Shown in pieces: positions 7,659 to 16,684 of a DNA stretch of 64,000 nt (position 1 is its first letter; each line of letters opens with the position of its first letter). The position numbers were made by a program, and so were the translations under genes. Source of the DNA: Arcicella rosea (GTDB lineage Bacteria; Bacteroidota; Bacteroidia; Cytophagales; Spirosomataceae); the NCBI RefSeq assembly GCF_014204325.1, contig NZ_JACHKT010000004.1, positions 48,825-112,824 on the forward strand, written 5' to 3'. The notes beneath the pieces were generated by a model. It was not told where the DNA came from, searched no databases, and worked only from the letters and a program-made list of their open reading frames with translations.

Positions 7659-8933
7659 TCAATAACCACCACGGAATTTATAAGTATCAGCCACTTTTTT
7701 AATTGCAACAATATAAGCTGCAATTCGCATCGGTACTTTATATTGTTGAGAAGTTAAGAATACTTTATCAAAAGCATCTTTCATAATTCTATCAGAACGG
7801 CGATTAATACGGTCTAAATTCCATTTATAACCCATTCTATTTTGAACCCATTCAAAGTACGAAACCGTTACTCCACCCGCATTTGCCAAAATATCTGGTA
7901 CAACCAAAATTCCTTTGTCATTAATAATATCGTCAGCAGATGCTGATGTTGGGCCATTAGCCCCTTCTACGATTAATTTCGCTTGAATATAAGGAGCATT
8001 TTCGTTGTTAATCACATCTTCTTTGGCAGCAGGCACAAGTACGTCAACATCCAACGTCAATAATTCTTCGTGACTTATTCTTTCAGCACCCGGAAAATTC
8101 TCTAAAGTACCTTTATTCAAATCTCTGAATTTAATTGCCCCTTCAATATCAATACCATTTTGATTGTAATAAGCTCCTGAAATATCAGAAATCGCTTTTA
8201 CCATTACGCCACGTTCATGCAATAAATTGGCAGCGTGCGAACCAACATTCCCAAAACCTTGAACAGCCGCAGAAGATTTATAAGGATTAATTTTCAATTT
8301 ATCCATCCCAGCCAAAGCCGACACCATTACTCCACGTCCAGTTGCTTCAGTTCTACCCAGTGAACCACCCAAAACCAGTGGTTTTCCTGTTACAACGGCA
8401 TTTACAGTCATTCCTTTTGCTTTAGAGTACTCATCCATTAGCCATGCCATTTCTCTAGGCCCAGTTCCCATGTCTGGTGCAGGAATATCTCTGTCGGGTC
8501 CAAAAACATCTAACATCGAAACAGTATAAGCACGCATCAAACGTTCCATTTCGCCAGCAGACATTTCTCTTGGATTACAAGCAATGCCACCCTTTGCTCC
8601 TCCATAAGGAATATCCACCACGGCACATTTCCAAGTCATCCAAGCAGCCAAAGCTCGTACTTCATCAATATTTACAGCAGGGTCAAAACGAATTCCACCT
8701 TTCGATGGCCCTAAAATGTTAGAATGAATAACTCTATAACCTTCAAATACTTTGATGCTTCCATCATCCATCGTAATAGGCAAACCTACAGTAACCTGAC
8801 GAGCAGGTACTTTTAAGATGTAATACATTTCATCAGAGATTCCCAATAATTCAACGGCTTTATCAAAGCGTTGCATCATTGATTCTAGCGGATTTTCCTT
8901 GTCCTTAATCGGAGCTGGTTCTATGTAAGTCAT
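7659..8933 (-). CDS. Glutamate dehydrogenase (Glu/Leu/Phe/Val family)
   Basis: The product (424 residues from the ATG at 8933; a TTG at 8957 would extend it by eight) has the family layout: an N-terminal substrate domain with GPSKGGIRFDP and the catalytic-lysine region CAVVDIPYGGAKGG, then a Rossmann domain with GFGNVGSHAA and a C-terminal NxxRRSDRIM region. It interconverts glutamate with 2-oxoglutarate and ammonia using NAD(P)H. The hexameric ~420-residue form is typical of the catabolic NAD or dual-specific enzymes. A consensus promoter on the minus strand lies about 120 bp upstream. It is monocistronic between convergent and divergent neighbours. Confidence 0.95.
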   Translation of the reverse strand: MTYIEPAPIKDKENPLESMMQRFDKAVELLGISDEMYYILKVPARQVTVGLPITMDDGSIKVFEGYRVIHSNILGPSKGGIRFDPAVNIDEVRALAAWMTWKCAVVDIPYGGAKGGIACNPREMSAGEMERLMRAYTVSMLDVFGPDRDIPAPDMGTGPREMAWLMDEYSKAKGMTVNAVVTGKPLVLGGSLGRTEATGRGVMVSALAGMDKLKINPYKSSAAVQGFGNVGSHAANLLHERGVMVKAISDISGAYYNQNGIDIEGAIKFRDLNKGTLENFPGAERISHEELLTLDVDVLVPAAKEDVINNENAPYIQAKLIVEGANGPTSASADDIINDKGILVVPDILANAGGVTVSYFEWVQNRMGYKWNLDRINRRSDRIMKDAFDKVFLTSQQYKVPMRIAAYIVAIKKVADTYKFRGGY

Positions 8934-9053
8934 TGTCTTTGTATCATCGACTACCAACCTTCTGAAAACAACAATATTAAGAAAATGCTATTTCCTGTTT
9001 TTTTCTAAATGAATGGTAATCAATGCTTGAGATTAGTTTTTGTTGATAATGCA

Positions 9054-9085
9054 CAAACATAACACTCTTCAAACAACAAAAACAA
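9054..9085 (-). promoter_or_regulatory. Bacteroidota-type promoter of the glutamate dehydrogenase gene
   Basis: Read on the minus strand: TTG at 9085-9083, a 21-bp spacer and TATGTTTG at 9061-9054. This would give a 5' leader of roughly 115 nt before the ATG at 8933. Confidence 0.55.
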
Positions 9086-9264
9086 GTACTTTTAGTGTAA
9101 GTAGAAATACCTGATTTTCAATCAAAAAACATAATTTTAAGGTTTTTTTGCGTTTTGCTTTTTAACTTTATGGAAGATAGGTTCATTTACCAAATATTCA
9201 TTGGTTTATTTCAAAAATTAAGGAATTATAAAATTTTAGAAAAATTTTATTTATTCTTGAAATA

Positions 9265-9296
9265 TTGCAAATTTAAGTTTGAACTATTTATCTTTG
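9265..9296 (+). promoter_or_regulatory. Bacteroidota-type promoter of the DksA/TraR-like gene
   Basis: TTG at 9265-9267, a 21-bp spacer and TATCTTTG at 9289-9296 match the consensus; the ATG follows about 50 bp after the predicted start site. Confidence 0.6.
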
Positions 9297-9352
9297 CGTA
9301 AATTTTAAACGCTACTAATAAAAATCTTCAACCCACATAGCCTTATTAGAAT

Positions 9353-9745
9353 ATGAACACTATTGTAGAAGAAAAAACTCGTTACTCTGAGGAAGAGCTA
9401 AAAGAATTTGAAGTACTTATCACGAGTAAACTTGAAGACGCACGTGGAGAGCTAAACTATATTCGTGAAGCATTGCACAAACGCAATGATCCAGGGACTG
9501 ATGTTACTGCGGGCAGCTCGAAACCAATGGAAGATGGTGCAGATACTTCAGAAAAAGAAAGTATGAGTCAATTAGCAGCACGTTTACAAAAATTTTCTAC
9601 GCAATTAGAAAATGCTTTGATTCGTATCAAAAATGGTACTTATGGTGTATGTATTGATACTGGAAAATTGATTCCAAAAGAACGTTTGAGAGCAGTTCCT
9701 CATACACAACAAACAATTGAAGCTAAGTTGATGAAACAACGTTAG
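9353..9745 (+). CDS. DksA/TraR-family protein with degenerate zinc site
   Basis: The 130-residue protein has a helical N-terminal half (YSEEELKEFEVLITSKLEDA), an acidic connecting stretch with DGADTSEKES, a second helix, and the C-terminal signature GTYGVCIDTGKLIPKERL followed by RAVPHTQQTIEAK. That region is the DksA/TraR zinc-finger fold, but three of the four usual cysteines are replaced (one Cys is left), as is common in Bacteroidota members. DksA relatives bind the RNA polymerase secondary channel and alter transcription with ppGpp. It has its own promoter and no partner genes, fitting a general regulator. Confidence 0.85.
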   Translation: MNTIVEEKTRYSEEELKEFEVLITSKLEDARGELNYIREALHKRNDPGTDVTAGSSKPMEDGADTSEKESMSQLAARLQKFSTQLENALIRIKNGTYGVCIDTGKLIPKERLRAVPHTQQTIEAKLMKQR

Positions 9746-9912
9746 TTTTTGATAAGCAAGTTTAGCATTAAAGATTGTAGGGTTTTATAAAATCTCTTCA
9801 ACAAAATTTCTTGTGTCGTTTGTTTTACTCTTCAAAAATTAAAAAATAGTTTTAAGCTTTGTACAACATAGCTTCTTTACAATCCTGCATTATCATCTTC
9901 AAACTAATAAAT

Positions 9913-12495
9913 ATGAATCACAATTCTCCTATCAACATTTCAATGAGAAAGCGGTTAGCCGCTTTTTTGTTTTTTATGCTTGTTCAAACTGCTTTTGCAC
10001 AAGTTCCCAACAGCTACTATTTACCGCAAAATATTAGCTACGACCCAAAAATTCCTACGCCACAACAATATTTGGGCTATCAAGTAGGCGACTGGCACAT
10101 TCAGCACGAACAACTTTTGGGCTACATGAAAAAAGTAGCTGAACTTTCAGACAGAGTAGAAGTTAGCGAATACGGACGTACTTATGAAAACCGTCAATTA
10201 TTACTCCTGACGATTTCTTCTCCAAAGAATCTTGCGAATGTTGATAAAATAAAAGCCGACCACCACAAATTAGTTGAACCCGATAAATCTTCCAGTTTAG
10301 ATACTAAAAATATGCCTATCGTAGTTTGGATGGGCTATTCTGTACATGGAAACGAAGCCAGCGGAACGAATGCTTCGGTACTAGCTTTGTATTACTTGGC
10401 TGCTGCGCAAGGTGCTGAAATAGATTCTATTTTGAATGAATCGGTAATTTTACTTGACCCAAGAATTAATCCTGACGGTGGCGAGCGTTTTTCAAGCTGG
10501 GTAAATGCCAATAAAAGTAATAATTTAGTATCTGACCCAAATAGCCGTGAATTGAATGAAATGTGGCCAGGTGGTCGTTTCAACCATTATTGGTTCGACT
10601 TAAACCGTGATTGGCTTTATACGCAACATCCAGAAAGTAAAGGTAGAATTCAGAAATTCCATGAATGGAAACCAAATATTCTGACCGACCACCATGAAAT
10701 GGGACCTAATTCTTCTTTCTTTTTCCAACCGGGCATTCCTGCCCGAACGCATCCTCTTACTCCCAAAAAGAATATTGATATAACAGAATTAATCGGCAAA
10801 TTCCATGCTACGGCTTTAGATAAAATCGGTTCATTATACTTCACAAAAGAAGGTTATGACGATTTTTATTACGGAAAAGGTTCTACTTTTCCAGACGTTC
10901 AAGGAAGTATCGGAATTTTGTTTGAGCAAGCCAGTTCTCGTGGACATTTACAGGAAACGCAAAATGGAAATATGAGCTTTGCTTTTACGGTAAGAAACCA
11001 GTTTGTAACAACACTTTCTACTTTGCGTGCAGCTAAAGCTTTGCGTCAGGATTTGTTAGATTATCAAAGAAGTTTCTATCAAGAAAAATCTACTTCTGCA
11101 ACAAAAGCATTCGTTTTTGGCGGTGGAAATGATAAAGTAAAAGTGTGGGAAATGATTAACATTCTTCGTCAGCATGAAATTGACGTTTTCAATGTATCAA
11201 AAGATGAAGTATTGGACGGAAAAACTTTCAAAAAAGGAGAAGCATTCGTTGTGCCATTAAGCCAACCACAATATCGTTTGGTTCAAGGGATTTTTGAAAA
11301 GCGAACTACTTTTGAAGATTCACTTTTTTATGATATTTCGGCTTGGTCGATGCCACATTGTTTTAATGTACCTTATTCAGAAGCAAAAATTGCACTTACT
11401 TTAGGCGATAAATTGACCAAAAATGATTTCCCGAAAGGAAAAATTATTGGCAATACTACTTATGGTTATGTGTTTGAATGGGATGGATACTTCGCTCCTA
11501 GAGCAGCTTATGAATTACAGAAAAAAGGTTACAAACTAAAAGTATCGACAGAACCTTTCACGGGTGTTTTTGAAGGCGGAACGAAAAACTTTAGCTATGG
11601 CACGGTTGAAGTCACTTTTGGCTCAAATCAGCAAGCAGATTTTGCGGCTTTGAAAACCCTTCTTCAAACACTTGCCGAGCGTGATGGTATTGATTTTTAT
11701 GCTTTACAAACGGGACTAACGCCTTCTGGAATTGATTTAGGAAGTAGTTACTTTGCAGCAATGCGTCAGCCAAAAGTATTAATGCTGACGGGTGCAGGCG
11801 TGAATCCAAACGATGCTGGCGAAATTTGGCATTTGTTGGATACCAGAGTAAATATTCCTCTCACGATGTCGGAAATTACGCAAGTAAACCGCATGAGTTT
11901 AGAGAAGTATAATACCTTGATTCTCTCAAGTGGCGATTACAGTACTTTGAACGAAGAGAAAATCAAAACATGGGTACGCAACGGCGGAACATTGATTACG
12001 TTGACAGATGCGGTAGAATGGGCTGTTGCCAAAGGATTATCGCCTGTAAAAATCAAAACGATTCCTGCTGACACTGCTTCGTTTAAACCTTATGCTTTGG
12101 CTGAACGCTACAAAGGAGCTCAACAAACAAGTGGTGCAATTTTTCAAGTAAAATTAGACCCTACTCACCCGATTGGTTATGGCTACAAAGACCAAACTTT
12201 AAGTGTTTTCAGAGATAATAATATTTACTTAGAAAAAATCAAAGACCCATATAATGCTCCATTGATTTATACAAACGAACCATTGGTGAGTGGCTACGTA
12301 ACAGAAAGAAACAAGAAATTGATGAAAAATACGCCTTCGGTAGTGGCAACGTCTTTTGGAGCAGGAAAAGTAATTGTGATGACTGATAATCCAAATTTCA
12401 GAGCATTCTGGTACGGTACAAACAAATTGTTTTTGAATGCTATTTTCTTTGGCTCAACGATACTTTCAGGAGTCCGTGGCGGAGAGGAAGACTAA
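9913..12495 (+). CDS. Secreted M14-family zinc carboxypeptidase
   Basis: Translation probably starts at 9913 or at 9943, the latter directly before a signal peptide (MRKRLAAFLFFMLVQTAFA, then Q); an upstream TTG at 9859 only adds an implausible leader. Counting from 9913, the mature protein has an M14 domain with zinc ligands HGNE (His145, Glu148) and His260 in TDHHEMG, substrate-binding NRDW, and the catalytic Glu338 in FEQASSRG. The C-terminal third (from VLMLTGAGVNPNDAGEIW) looks like a class I glutamine-amidotransferase-like fold often appended to these Bacteroidota peptidases. About 860 residues. It likely trims peptides in the periplasm or outside the cell. Confidence 0.9.
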   Translation: MNHNSPINISMRKRLAAFLFFMLVQTAFAQVPNSYYLPQNISYDPKIPTPQQYLGYQVGDWHIQHEQLLGYMKKVAELSDRVEVSEYGRTYENRQLLLLTISSPKNLANVDKIKADHHKLVEPDKSSSLDTKNMPIVVWMGYSVHGNEASGTNASVLALYYLAAAQGAEIDSILNESVILLDPRINPDGGERFSSWVNANKSNNLVSDPNSRELNEMWPGGRFNHYWFDLNRDWLYTQHPESKGRIQKFHEWKPNILTDHHEMGPNSSFFFQPGIPARTHPLTPKKNIDITELIGKFHATALDKIGSLYFTKEGYDDFYYGKGSTFPDVQGSIGILFEQASSRGHLQETQNGNMSFAFTVRNQFVTTLSTLRAAKALRQDLLDYQRSFYQEKSTSATKAFVFGGGNDKVKVWEMINILRQHEIDVFNVSKDEVLDGKTFKKGEAFVVPLSQPQYRLVQGIFEKRTTFEDSLFYDISAWSMPHCFNVPYSEAKIALTLGDKLTKNDFPKGKIIGNTTYGYVFEWDGYFAPRAAYELQKKGYKLKVSTEPFTGVFEGGTKNFSYGTVEVTFGSNQQADFAALKTLLQTLAERDGIDFYALQTGLTPSGIDLGSSYFAAMRQPKVLMLTGAGVNPNDAGEIWHLLDTRVNIPLTMSEITQVNRMSLEKYNTLILSSGDYSTLNEEKIKTWVRNGGTLITLTDAVEWAVAKGLSPVKIKTIPADTASFKPYALAERYKGAQQTSGAIFQVKLDPTHPIGYGYKDQTLSVFRDNNIYLEKIKDPYNAPLIYTNEPLVSGYVTERNKKLMKNTPSVVATSFGAGKVIVMTDNPNFRAFWYGTNKLFLNAIFFGSTILSGVRGGEED

Positions 12496-12503
12496 AAATT
12501 GAT

Positions 12504-12532
12504 GAGTTTGGAGTGTTGACTGAGGAGTTTTT
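12504..12532 (+). repeat. Short 3'-flanking repeat, copy 2
   Basis: Matches 26 of 29 bases of the element at 2300-2328, same strand, starting 8 bp after the peptidase stop codon. Confidence 0.5.
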
Positions 12533-12558
12533 GAAAAATTGAGATTTATTACCAATTT

Positions 12559-12601
12559 AGCCCTTAAATTTCTTCACTTGTGGTTTAGAAATTTAAGGGC
12601 T
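12559..12601 (+). terminator. Hairpin terminator after the M14 peptidase gene
   Basis: A 15-bp perfect stem (12559-12573 with 12587-12601, core gcccttaaatttct) around a 13-nt loop, followed by the T-rich ttcttagatttaatttta. Confidence 0.7.
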
Positions 12602-12658
12602 TCTTAGATTTAATTTTATTGAAATACAAAAGCTCATCGCTCAATACTCAAAGCTTTT

Positions 12659-13234
12659 ATGATGAACAAACCAGCCCTCAGAAAATATTATCTTTCCAAA
12701 CGAAAAGCACTTTCTCAAGCAGAAATACTTGACCAAAGTCAGGCGATTGTTGAGCTTTTTTTTCAACACTTTAATCTTTCGGAGGTGAAATACCTTCATA
12801 CTTTTCTGCCAATTATCAAACATAATGAAATCAATACTTTTTTATTGATTGAAAGACTCCAAGCTGAATTTCCACAAGTACAAATTGTTGTACCCAAGAG
12901 TATTCCTGAAACATACGAAATGGAACATTTTCTGTATGACGAAGAAAAGCTTGTTGAAAATAAATGGGGAATTCCAGAACCTGTTTCTGGTGAATTAATT
13001 GCTCCTTCTGAAATGTCGATAGTACTTGTTCCTTTGTTGATTTTCGACGAGCAAGGAAATCGTGTTGGTTATGGAAAAGGATTCTATGATCGTTTCCTTC
13101 AAGAGTGTTCTTCAGAGCTTATTAAAATCGGTTTATGTCTTGAAGAACCGATTGATAAAATTGAAGATATAAATGAGTTTGATATAAAATTAGACTATTG
13201 TATTACGCCTAATCGGCTTTATTCGCTCGGATAA
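12659..13234 (+). CDS. 5-formyltetrahydrofolate cyclo-ligase
   Basis: The 191-residue protein matches the 5-FTHF cyclo-ligase (MTHFS/YgfA) family: basic N-terminal RKYYLSKRKALS, the central LVPLLIFDEQGNRVGYGKGFYDRFL signature around residues 122-146, and a C-terminal DYCITPNRLY. It converts 5-formyl-THF to 5,10-methenyl-THF with ATP in the cytoplasm, clearing an inhibitory folate. Two ATG codons (12659 and 12662) are equally possible. It follows a terminator, so it is transcribed on its own. Confidence 0.93.
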   Translation: MMNKPALRKYYLSKRKALSQAEILDQSQAIVELFFQHFNLSEVKYLHTFLPIIKHNEINTFLLIERLQAEFPQVQIVVPKSIPETYEMEHFLYDEEKLVENKWGIPEPVSGELIAPSEMSIVLVPLLIFDEQGNRVGYGKGFYDRFLQECSSELIKIGLCLEEPIDKIEDINEFDIKLDYCITPNRLYSLG

Positions 13235-13435
13235 AAGCAAAATTTCAATAAAAAACAACATTTCCTACATATTCACTCTACTATTCCCAAGATATTCCTT
13301 TTCTCTTCCAATTTTATCAAGTAATTTTGCAAACTTTTTATTTTCCCTGACTTCTAAAGGAAATTAAATTTCAACGATTCAGAAGAGTATTCAAACCTGT
13401 GATTTATTTCAACGATAAATCATTAGAAAGAAACC

Positions 13436-13933
13436 ATGAAAACTAAGATTTTAATAGGCTTTTTGATGTTTGTAGGTTTCAAAACCTTTGCTCAGGAAGA
13501 TAAAAGAACTTTGTATCCGATTGCAGTAAAAAGGCAATTATTCGGCGTAAAATTTATTTATGACCGACAAATAATTGACAATGCTTCGGCTTTACAAATA
13601 CCGTTGTTGCAAGCAAGAGACTCAAAAGTAAATGTAGAGTTTTTGACTTATAAGCAACAACAAAGGTTAGTAAAACTGATAAATATTGTTCCAGCTGGTT
13701 TATCACTTTATACGATTTTCAATAGAGATAAAGTATCAAGTGGTTTTTACTGGTCAACCGTAGGAGGTACTTTGTTGATTTCTTCTTACTTAAATGTAAA
13801 GTCAAACATACATTTATCAAAGGCGATTAATCGTTATAATGAAGTAATCAGTAGTAACCAAATTGGGCTAAATATTCAAACAACACCCCTTCAGCAGGCA
13901 GTAGTTGGAATAGGATTGAAGCATAATTTTTAA
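13436..13933 (+). CDS. Hypothetical exported protein
   Basis: A 165-residue product with a clear signal peptide (MKTKILIGFLMFVGFKTFAQ). The rest has no family that I recognise: a short region DRQIIDNASALQIPL, then a hydrophobic stretch with STVGGTLLISSYL near residue 105 and an ending GIGLKHNF. The pattern, with a possible short membrane segment in the middle and an aromatic last residue, would fit a small periplasmic or outer-membrane-associated protein. It sits 40 bp before asd, but a functional link is doubtful. Confidence 0.7.
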   Translation: MKTKILIGFLMFVGFKTFAQEDKRTLYPIAVKRQLFGVKFIYDRQIIDNASALQIPLLQARDSKVNVEFLTYKQQQRLVKLINIVPAGLSLYTIFNRDKVSSGFYWSTVGGTLLISSYLNVKSNIHLSKAINRYNEVISSNQIGLNIQTTPLQQAVVGIGLKHNF

Positions 13934-13973
13934 GCATTTTTTTATATAAATTAATTCATAATCAATTTTAAAA

Positions 13974-14966
13974 ATGAAAGTAGCAGTAGTCGGAGCCACA
14001 GGTTTGGTCGGTGGCGAAATCCTTAAAGTGTTAGCGGAACGTAATTTCCCAGTAACAGAAATCATACCAGTAGCTTCTGAGCGTTCAGTAGGTAAACAGG
14101 TAGAATTTAAGGGTAAACAGTACACCGTTGTAGGTTTTGATGATGCTATTAAGATGCAACCAAACGTGGCGATTTTCTCGGCAGGTGGAAGTACTTCTTT
14201 GGAATTAGCTCCTAAATTTGCGGCGGCAGGCATTACAGTGGTAGATAACTCTTCAGCTTGGAGAATGGATCCTACTAAGAAATTAGTAGTACCAGAAATA
14301 AATGCGTTTACTTTAACATCAGAAGATAAAATTATTGCCAACCCGAATTGTTCTACGATTCAAATGGTTGTAGTAATGAATCCTTTGCACAAAAAATATA
14401 AAATCAAGCGTGTAGTTGTTTCTACGTACCAATCAGTAACTGGAACAGGAAAAGCAGCGGTTGACCAATTATTTGCAGAACGTGAAGGACGTACAGATGT
14501 ACCTGCGGTATATCCACACAAAATCGACTTGAACGTTTTACCACACATTGATGTATTCTTGGATAATGGTTATACCAAAGAAGAGATGAAAATGGTGAAT
14601 GAAACCAAGAAAATTATGTTGGATGATTCGATTGCAGTAACAGCAACAACTGTACGTATCCCAACAATTGGTGGACACTCTGAAGCAGTAAATATTGAAT
14701 TTGAAAACGACTTCGACGTAGAAGAAGTAAAAAATATTTTAGCAAATGAAGAGGGAATCATTTTACAAGATGACCCTAAGAATTTTGTGTATCCAATGCC
14801 AATCAATGCACATGGTAAGGATGAAGTTTTTGTTGGACGTATTCGTCGTGATGAAACTCAACCAAACACCATCAATATGTGGATTGTAGCTGACAACCTT
14901 CGTAAAGGAGCTGCTACAAACGCTGTGCAAATTGTAGAGTATTTGGCTAAAAACAATCTTATTTAG
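13974..14966 (+). CDS. asd: Aspartate-semialdehyde dehydrogenase
   Basis: The 330-residue protein has the N-terminal NADP-binding motif VGATGLVGGEILK, the nucleophile Cys126 in NPNCSTIQ and the catalytic His235 in GGHSEAV. It reduces aspartyl-4-phosphate to the semialdehyde, the branch point to lysine/diaminopimelate, threonine and methionine. Length and motifs are standard for the bacterial enzyme. A strong terminator follows 35 bp after the stop codon. No other gene of the pathway is adjacent. Confidence 0.96.
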   Translation: MKVAVVGATGLVGGEILKVLAERNFPVTEIIPVASERSVGKQVEFKGKQYTVVGFDDAIKMQPNVAIFSAGGSTSLELAPKFAAAGITVVDNSSAWRMDPTKKLVVPEINAFTLTSEDKIIANPNCSTIQMVVVMNPLHKKYKIKRVVVSTYQSVTGTGKAAVDQLFAEREGRTDVPAVYPHKIDLNVLPHIDVFLDNGYTKEEMKMVNETKKIMLDDSIAVTATTVRIPTIGGHSEAVNIEFENDFDVEEVKNILANEEGIILQDDPKNFVYPMPINAHGKDEVFVGRIRRDETQPNTINMWIVADNLRKGAATNAVQIVEYLAKNNLI

Positions 14967-15000
14967 TAGTAGTTTACAGGTTTGTTTGATAGTAAAATGA

Positions 15001-15034
15001 AAGCCGAGATTCTTATCTCGGCTTTTTATTTTTG
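15001..15034. terminator. Strong bidirectional terminator between asd and the VCBS gene
   Basis: aaagccgagat (15001-15011) and atctcggcttt (15016-15026) form an 11-bp perfect stem with a 4-nt loop, followed by a T-run. It serves asd on the plus strand and may serve the convergent gene on the minus strand. Confidence 0.85.
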
Positions 15035-15038
15035 TTCG

Positions 15039-16580
15039 CTATTTCAGAGTTCTTTTCTTATTCTCCAAAACAATCAAAGATGGTGGTAATTTTCTTCCCA
15101 TCTGCAATTCTTCAACATCTGCCATTCCTCTTCTTAAAAACGAACCTAGTAGAATATCGGCATCACCGTCTTGATCCATATCGGCTACATCCATCACCAT
15201 CCATTTGCCTTGATTGGCTTCTGGAAAGGTTGATACTTTAAACTGATTGTTTCCTTGATTATCGAGTAATAAAAAACCTTCGTGTGGCTTTTGTTTTGGG
15301 TCAGTAAAGAAAGAAATAGCGGCAATGTCTAAATCTCCATCTAAATCAAAATCGGCTGCCATTGCTTTTGAGGCACCAAACATTGGATAAAAATAACTTT
15401 GCTTAAAATTGCCTTTGCCATCATTCATAAAAATCCTGATGCCATGATAACTTTTTAAGGAAATAGATAAATCTGCATTATCACCATTGGTATAAAGTAT
15501 ATCTAAGAAACCATCTTTATTAAAATCGGCTAAATCCATATAACTAGAACCATACACAGAAGGAAAAGAAAGTACTTGTTTCTCTTCAAAAGTACCGTGA
15601 CCTGTATTATAAAAGATGAAAACACCTTCACGGGCTTGTGTCATTAGCACTACAATATCTGGTAAATTATCGCCATTCATATCTTTGATAAAAGTATTTC
15701 TGGCACCTGGCAATTCTTTTAAAATATGTTCTCTCCTATTTACGCCATCGTACCAAGCCAATTTCCCTAATTCATTTCCAAAATTACAGAGTACAAAATC
15801 TTCTTTTCCATCTTGATTCAAATCTCCAAAAGAAGCTTGAACTGGTCTTTGAAGAAATTCTAAAATAGGTTTTGATTGCTTTTGTGGCGTGATTTCTAAA
15901 AGACTTCCTTTTCTAAAATCATTAGGATCCATTATGCCTAGCGTCAATACTCTAAGATTTTTTTTCGAGAAATCTACATCAGCAATTGGGCTTGGTACTG
16001 CCACAGAATCTTTCAACATACCATTCAAATCGTATTTTTTCAAGAAACTTTGTTCTCCACGCCAAGCGGCATAAATACTTTTTTGGGCAGTATTAAACTT
16101 AACGAAAGTAACATAAGGTGTTTTATTGGCAATTCCTTCTATTTTTTTTACCGAAAAATTACTTAATCCTATAGAAATCTTTTCTTTTTTGGCTTGAGGA
16201 ATTGCTTTTTCTGGAGCATTATCAACATAATATTTGATAATTTTCGCCCAGTCTTCTTTAGCAATAATAGGCTTTTCTGGAAATACTCCTGCTACGGTAA
16301 GAAACTGTAATTCTTCTGGATTCATCCCACCATATACTTTGAAAATATCTGATTCTAAGCCTAGTCGATGTGACATTTTGGGTAGAATACTTTTCTCCCA
16401 AGTAGTTTTATCAACTAACACTGGACTAGGAAATTGATGGCAACTACCACAATATATTGCGGCTAATTCTTTTCCGCTTTTATTAGAAGGAACTGGTGGA
16501 GTATAAATTTCTGATTTATTTGAATTTGAGCAATTCCATAATAAACCCGCTAAAACCAAAAGGAATAAACGATTTAACAT
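15039..16580 (-). CDS. Lipoprotein with c-type heme motif and VCBS/FG-GAP repeats
   Basis: The 513-residue protein begins with a lipoprotein signal (LVLAGLLWNC, lipidated Cys16). Residues 38-45 carry a c-type heme site (IYCGSCHQ, CxxCH), followed by a short cytochrome-like region. From about residue 220 come repeated metal-binding loops of the VCBS/FG-GAP type (DLNQDGKEDF, DMNGDNLPDI, DFNKDGFLDI, DFDLDGDLDI, DMDQDGDADI), which fold as calcium-binding beta-propeller blades. Such proteins sit on the cell surface or in the periplasm and often bind or oxidise sugars, but the substrate is unknown. Start chosen at the ATG directly before the signal. Confidence 0.85.
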   Translation of the reverse strand: MLNRLFLLVLAGLLWNCSNSNKSEIYTPPVPSNKSGKELAAIYCGSCHQFPSPVLVDKTTWEKSILPKMSHRLGLESDIFKVYGGMNPEELQFLTVAGVFPEKPIIAKEDWAKIIKYYVDNAPEKAIPQAKKEKISIGLSNFSVKKIEGIANKTPYVTFVKFNTAQKSIYAAWRGEQSFLKKYDLNGMLKDSVAVPSPIADVDFSKKNLRVLTLGIMDPNDFRKGSLLEITPQKQSKPILEFLQRPVQASFGDLNQDGKEDFVLCNFGNELGKLAWYDGVNRREHILKELPGARNTFIKDMNGDNLPDIVVLMTQAREGVFIFYNTGHGTFEEKQVLSFPSVYGSSYMDLADFNKDGFLDILYTNGDNADLSISLKSYHGIRIFMNDGKGNFKQSYFYPMFGASKAMAADFDLDGDLDIAAISFFTDPKQKPHEGFLLLDNQGNNQFKVSTFPEANQGKWMVMDVADMDQDGDADILLGSFLRRGMADVEELQMGRKLPPSLIVLENKKRTLK

Positions 16581-16612
16581 TTCTAAGATTATTATAAAAA
16601 ATGGTTATCAAC

Positions 16613-16659
16613 AAAAAAAAGGTAAATTAAAAATACTTACAATTTTTAATTTACCTTTT
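16613..16659 (-). terminator. Terminator of the phosphatidylserine decarboxylase gene
   Basis: An 18-bp perfect stem (16617-16634 with 16642-16659) around a 7-nt loop; on the minus strand it ends in eight T. It lies between psd and the next minus-strand gene, separating their transcripts. Confidence 0.85.
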
Positions 16660-16684
16660 GAATATGCAATATTATCTATAAATA

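Larger units (their letters stand above)
8934..9352. other. Divergent promoter region gdh / dksA-like
   Basis: About 420 bp of A+T-rich DNA with no ORF of substance. It holds one consensus promoter for each flanking gene, listed separately. No long stem or conserved RNA was noticed. Confidence 0.6.
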
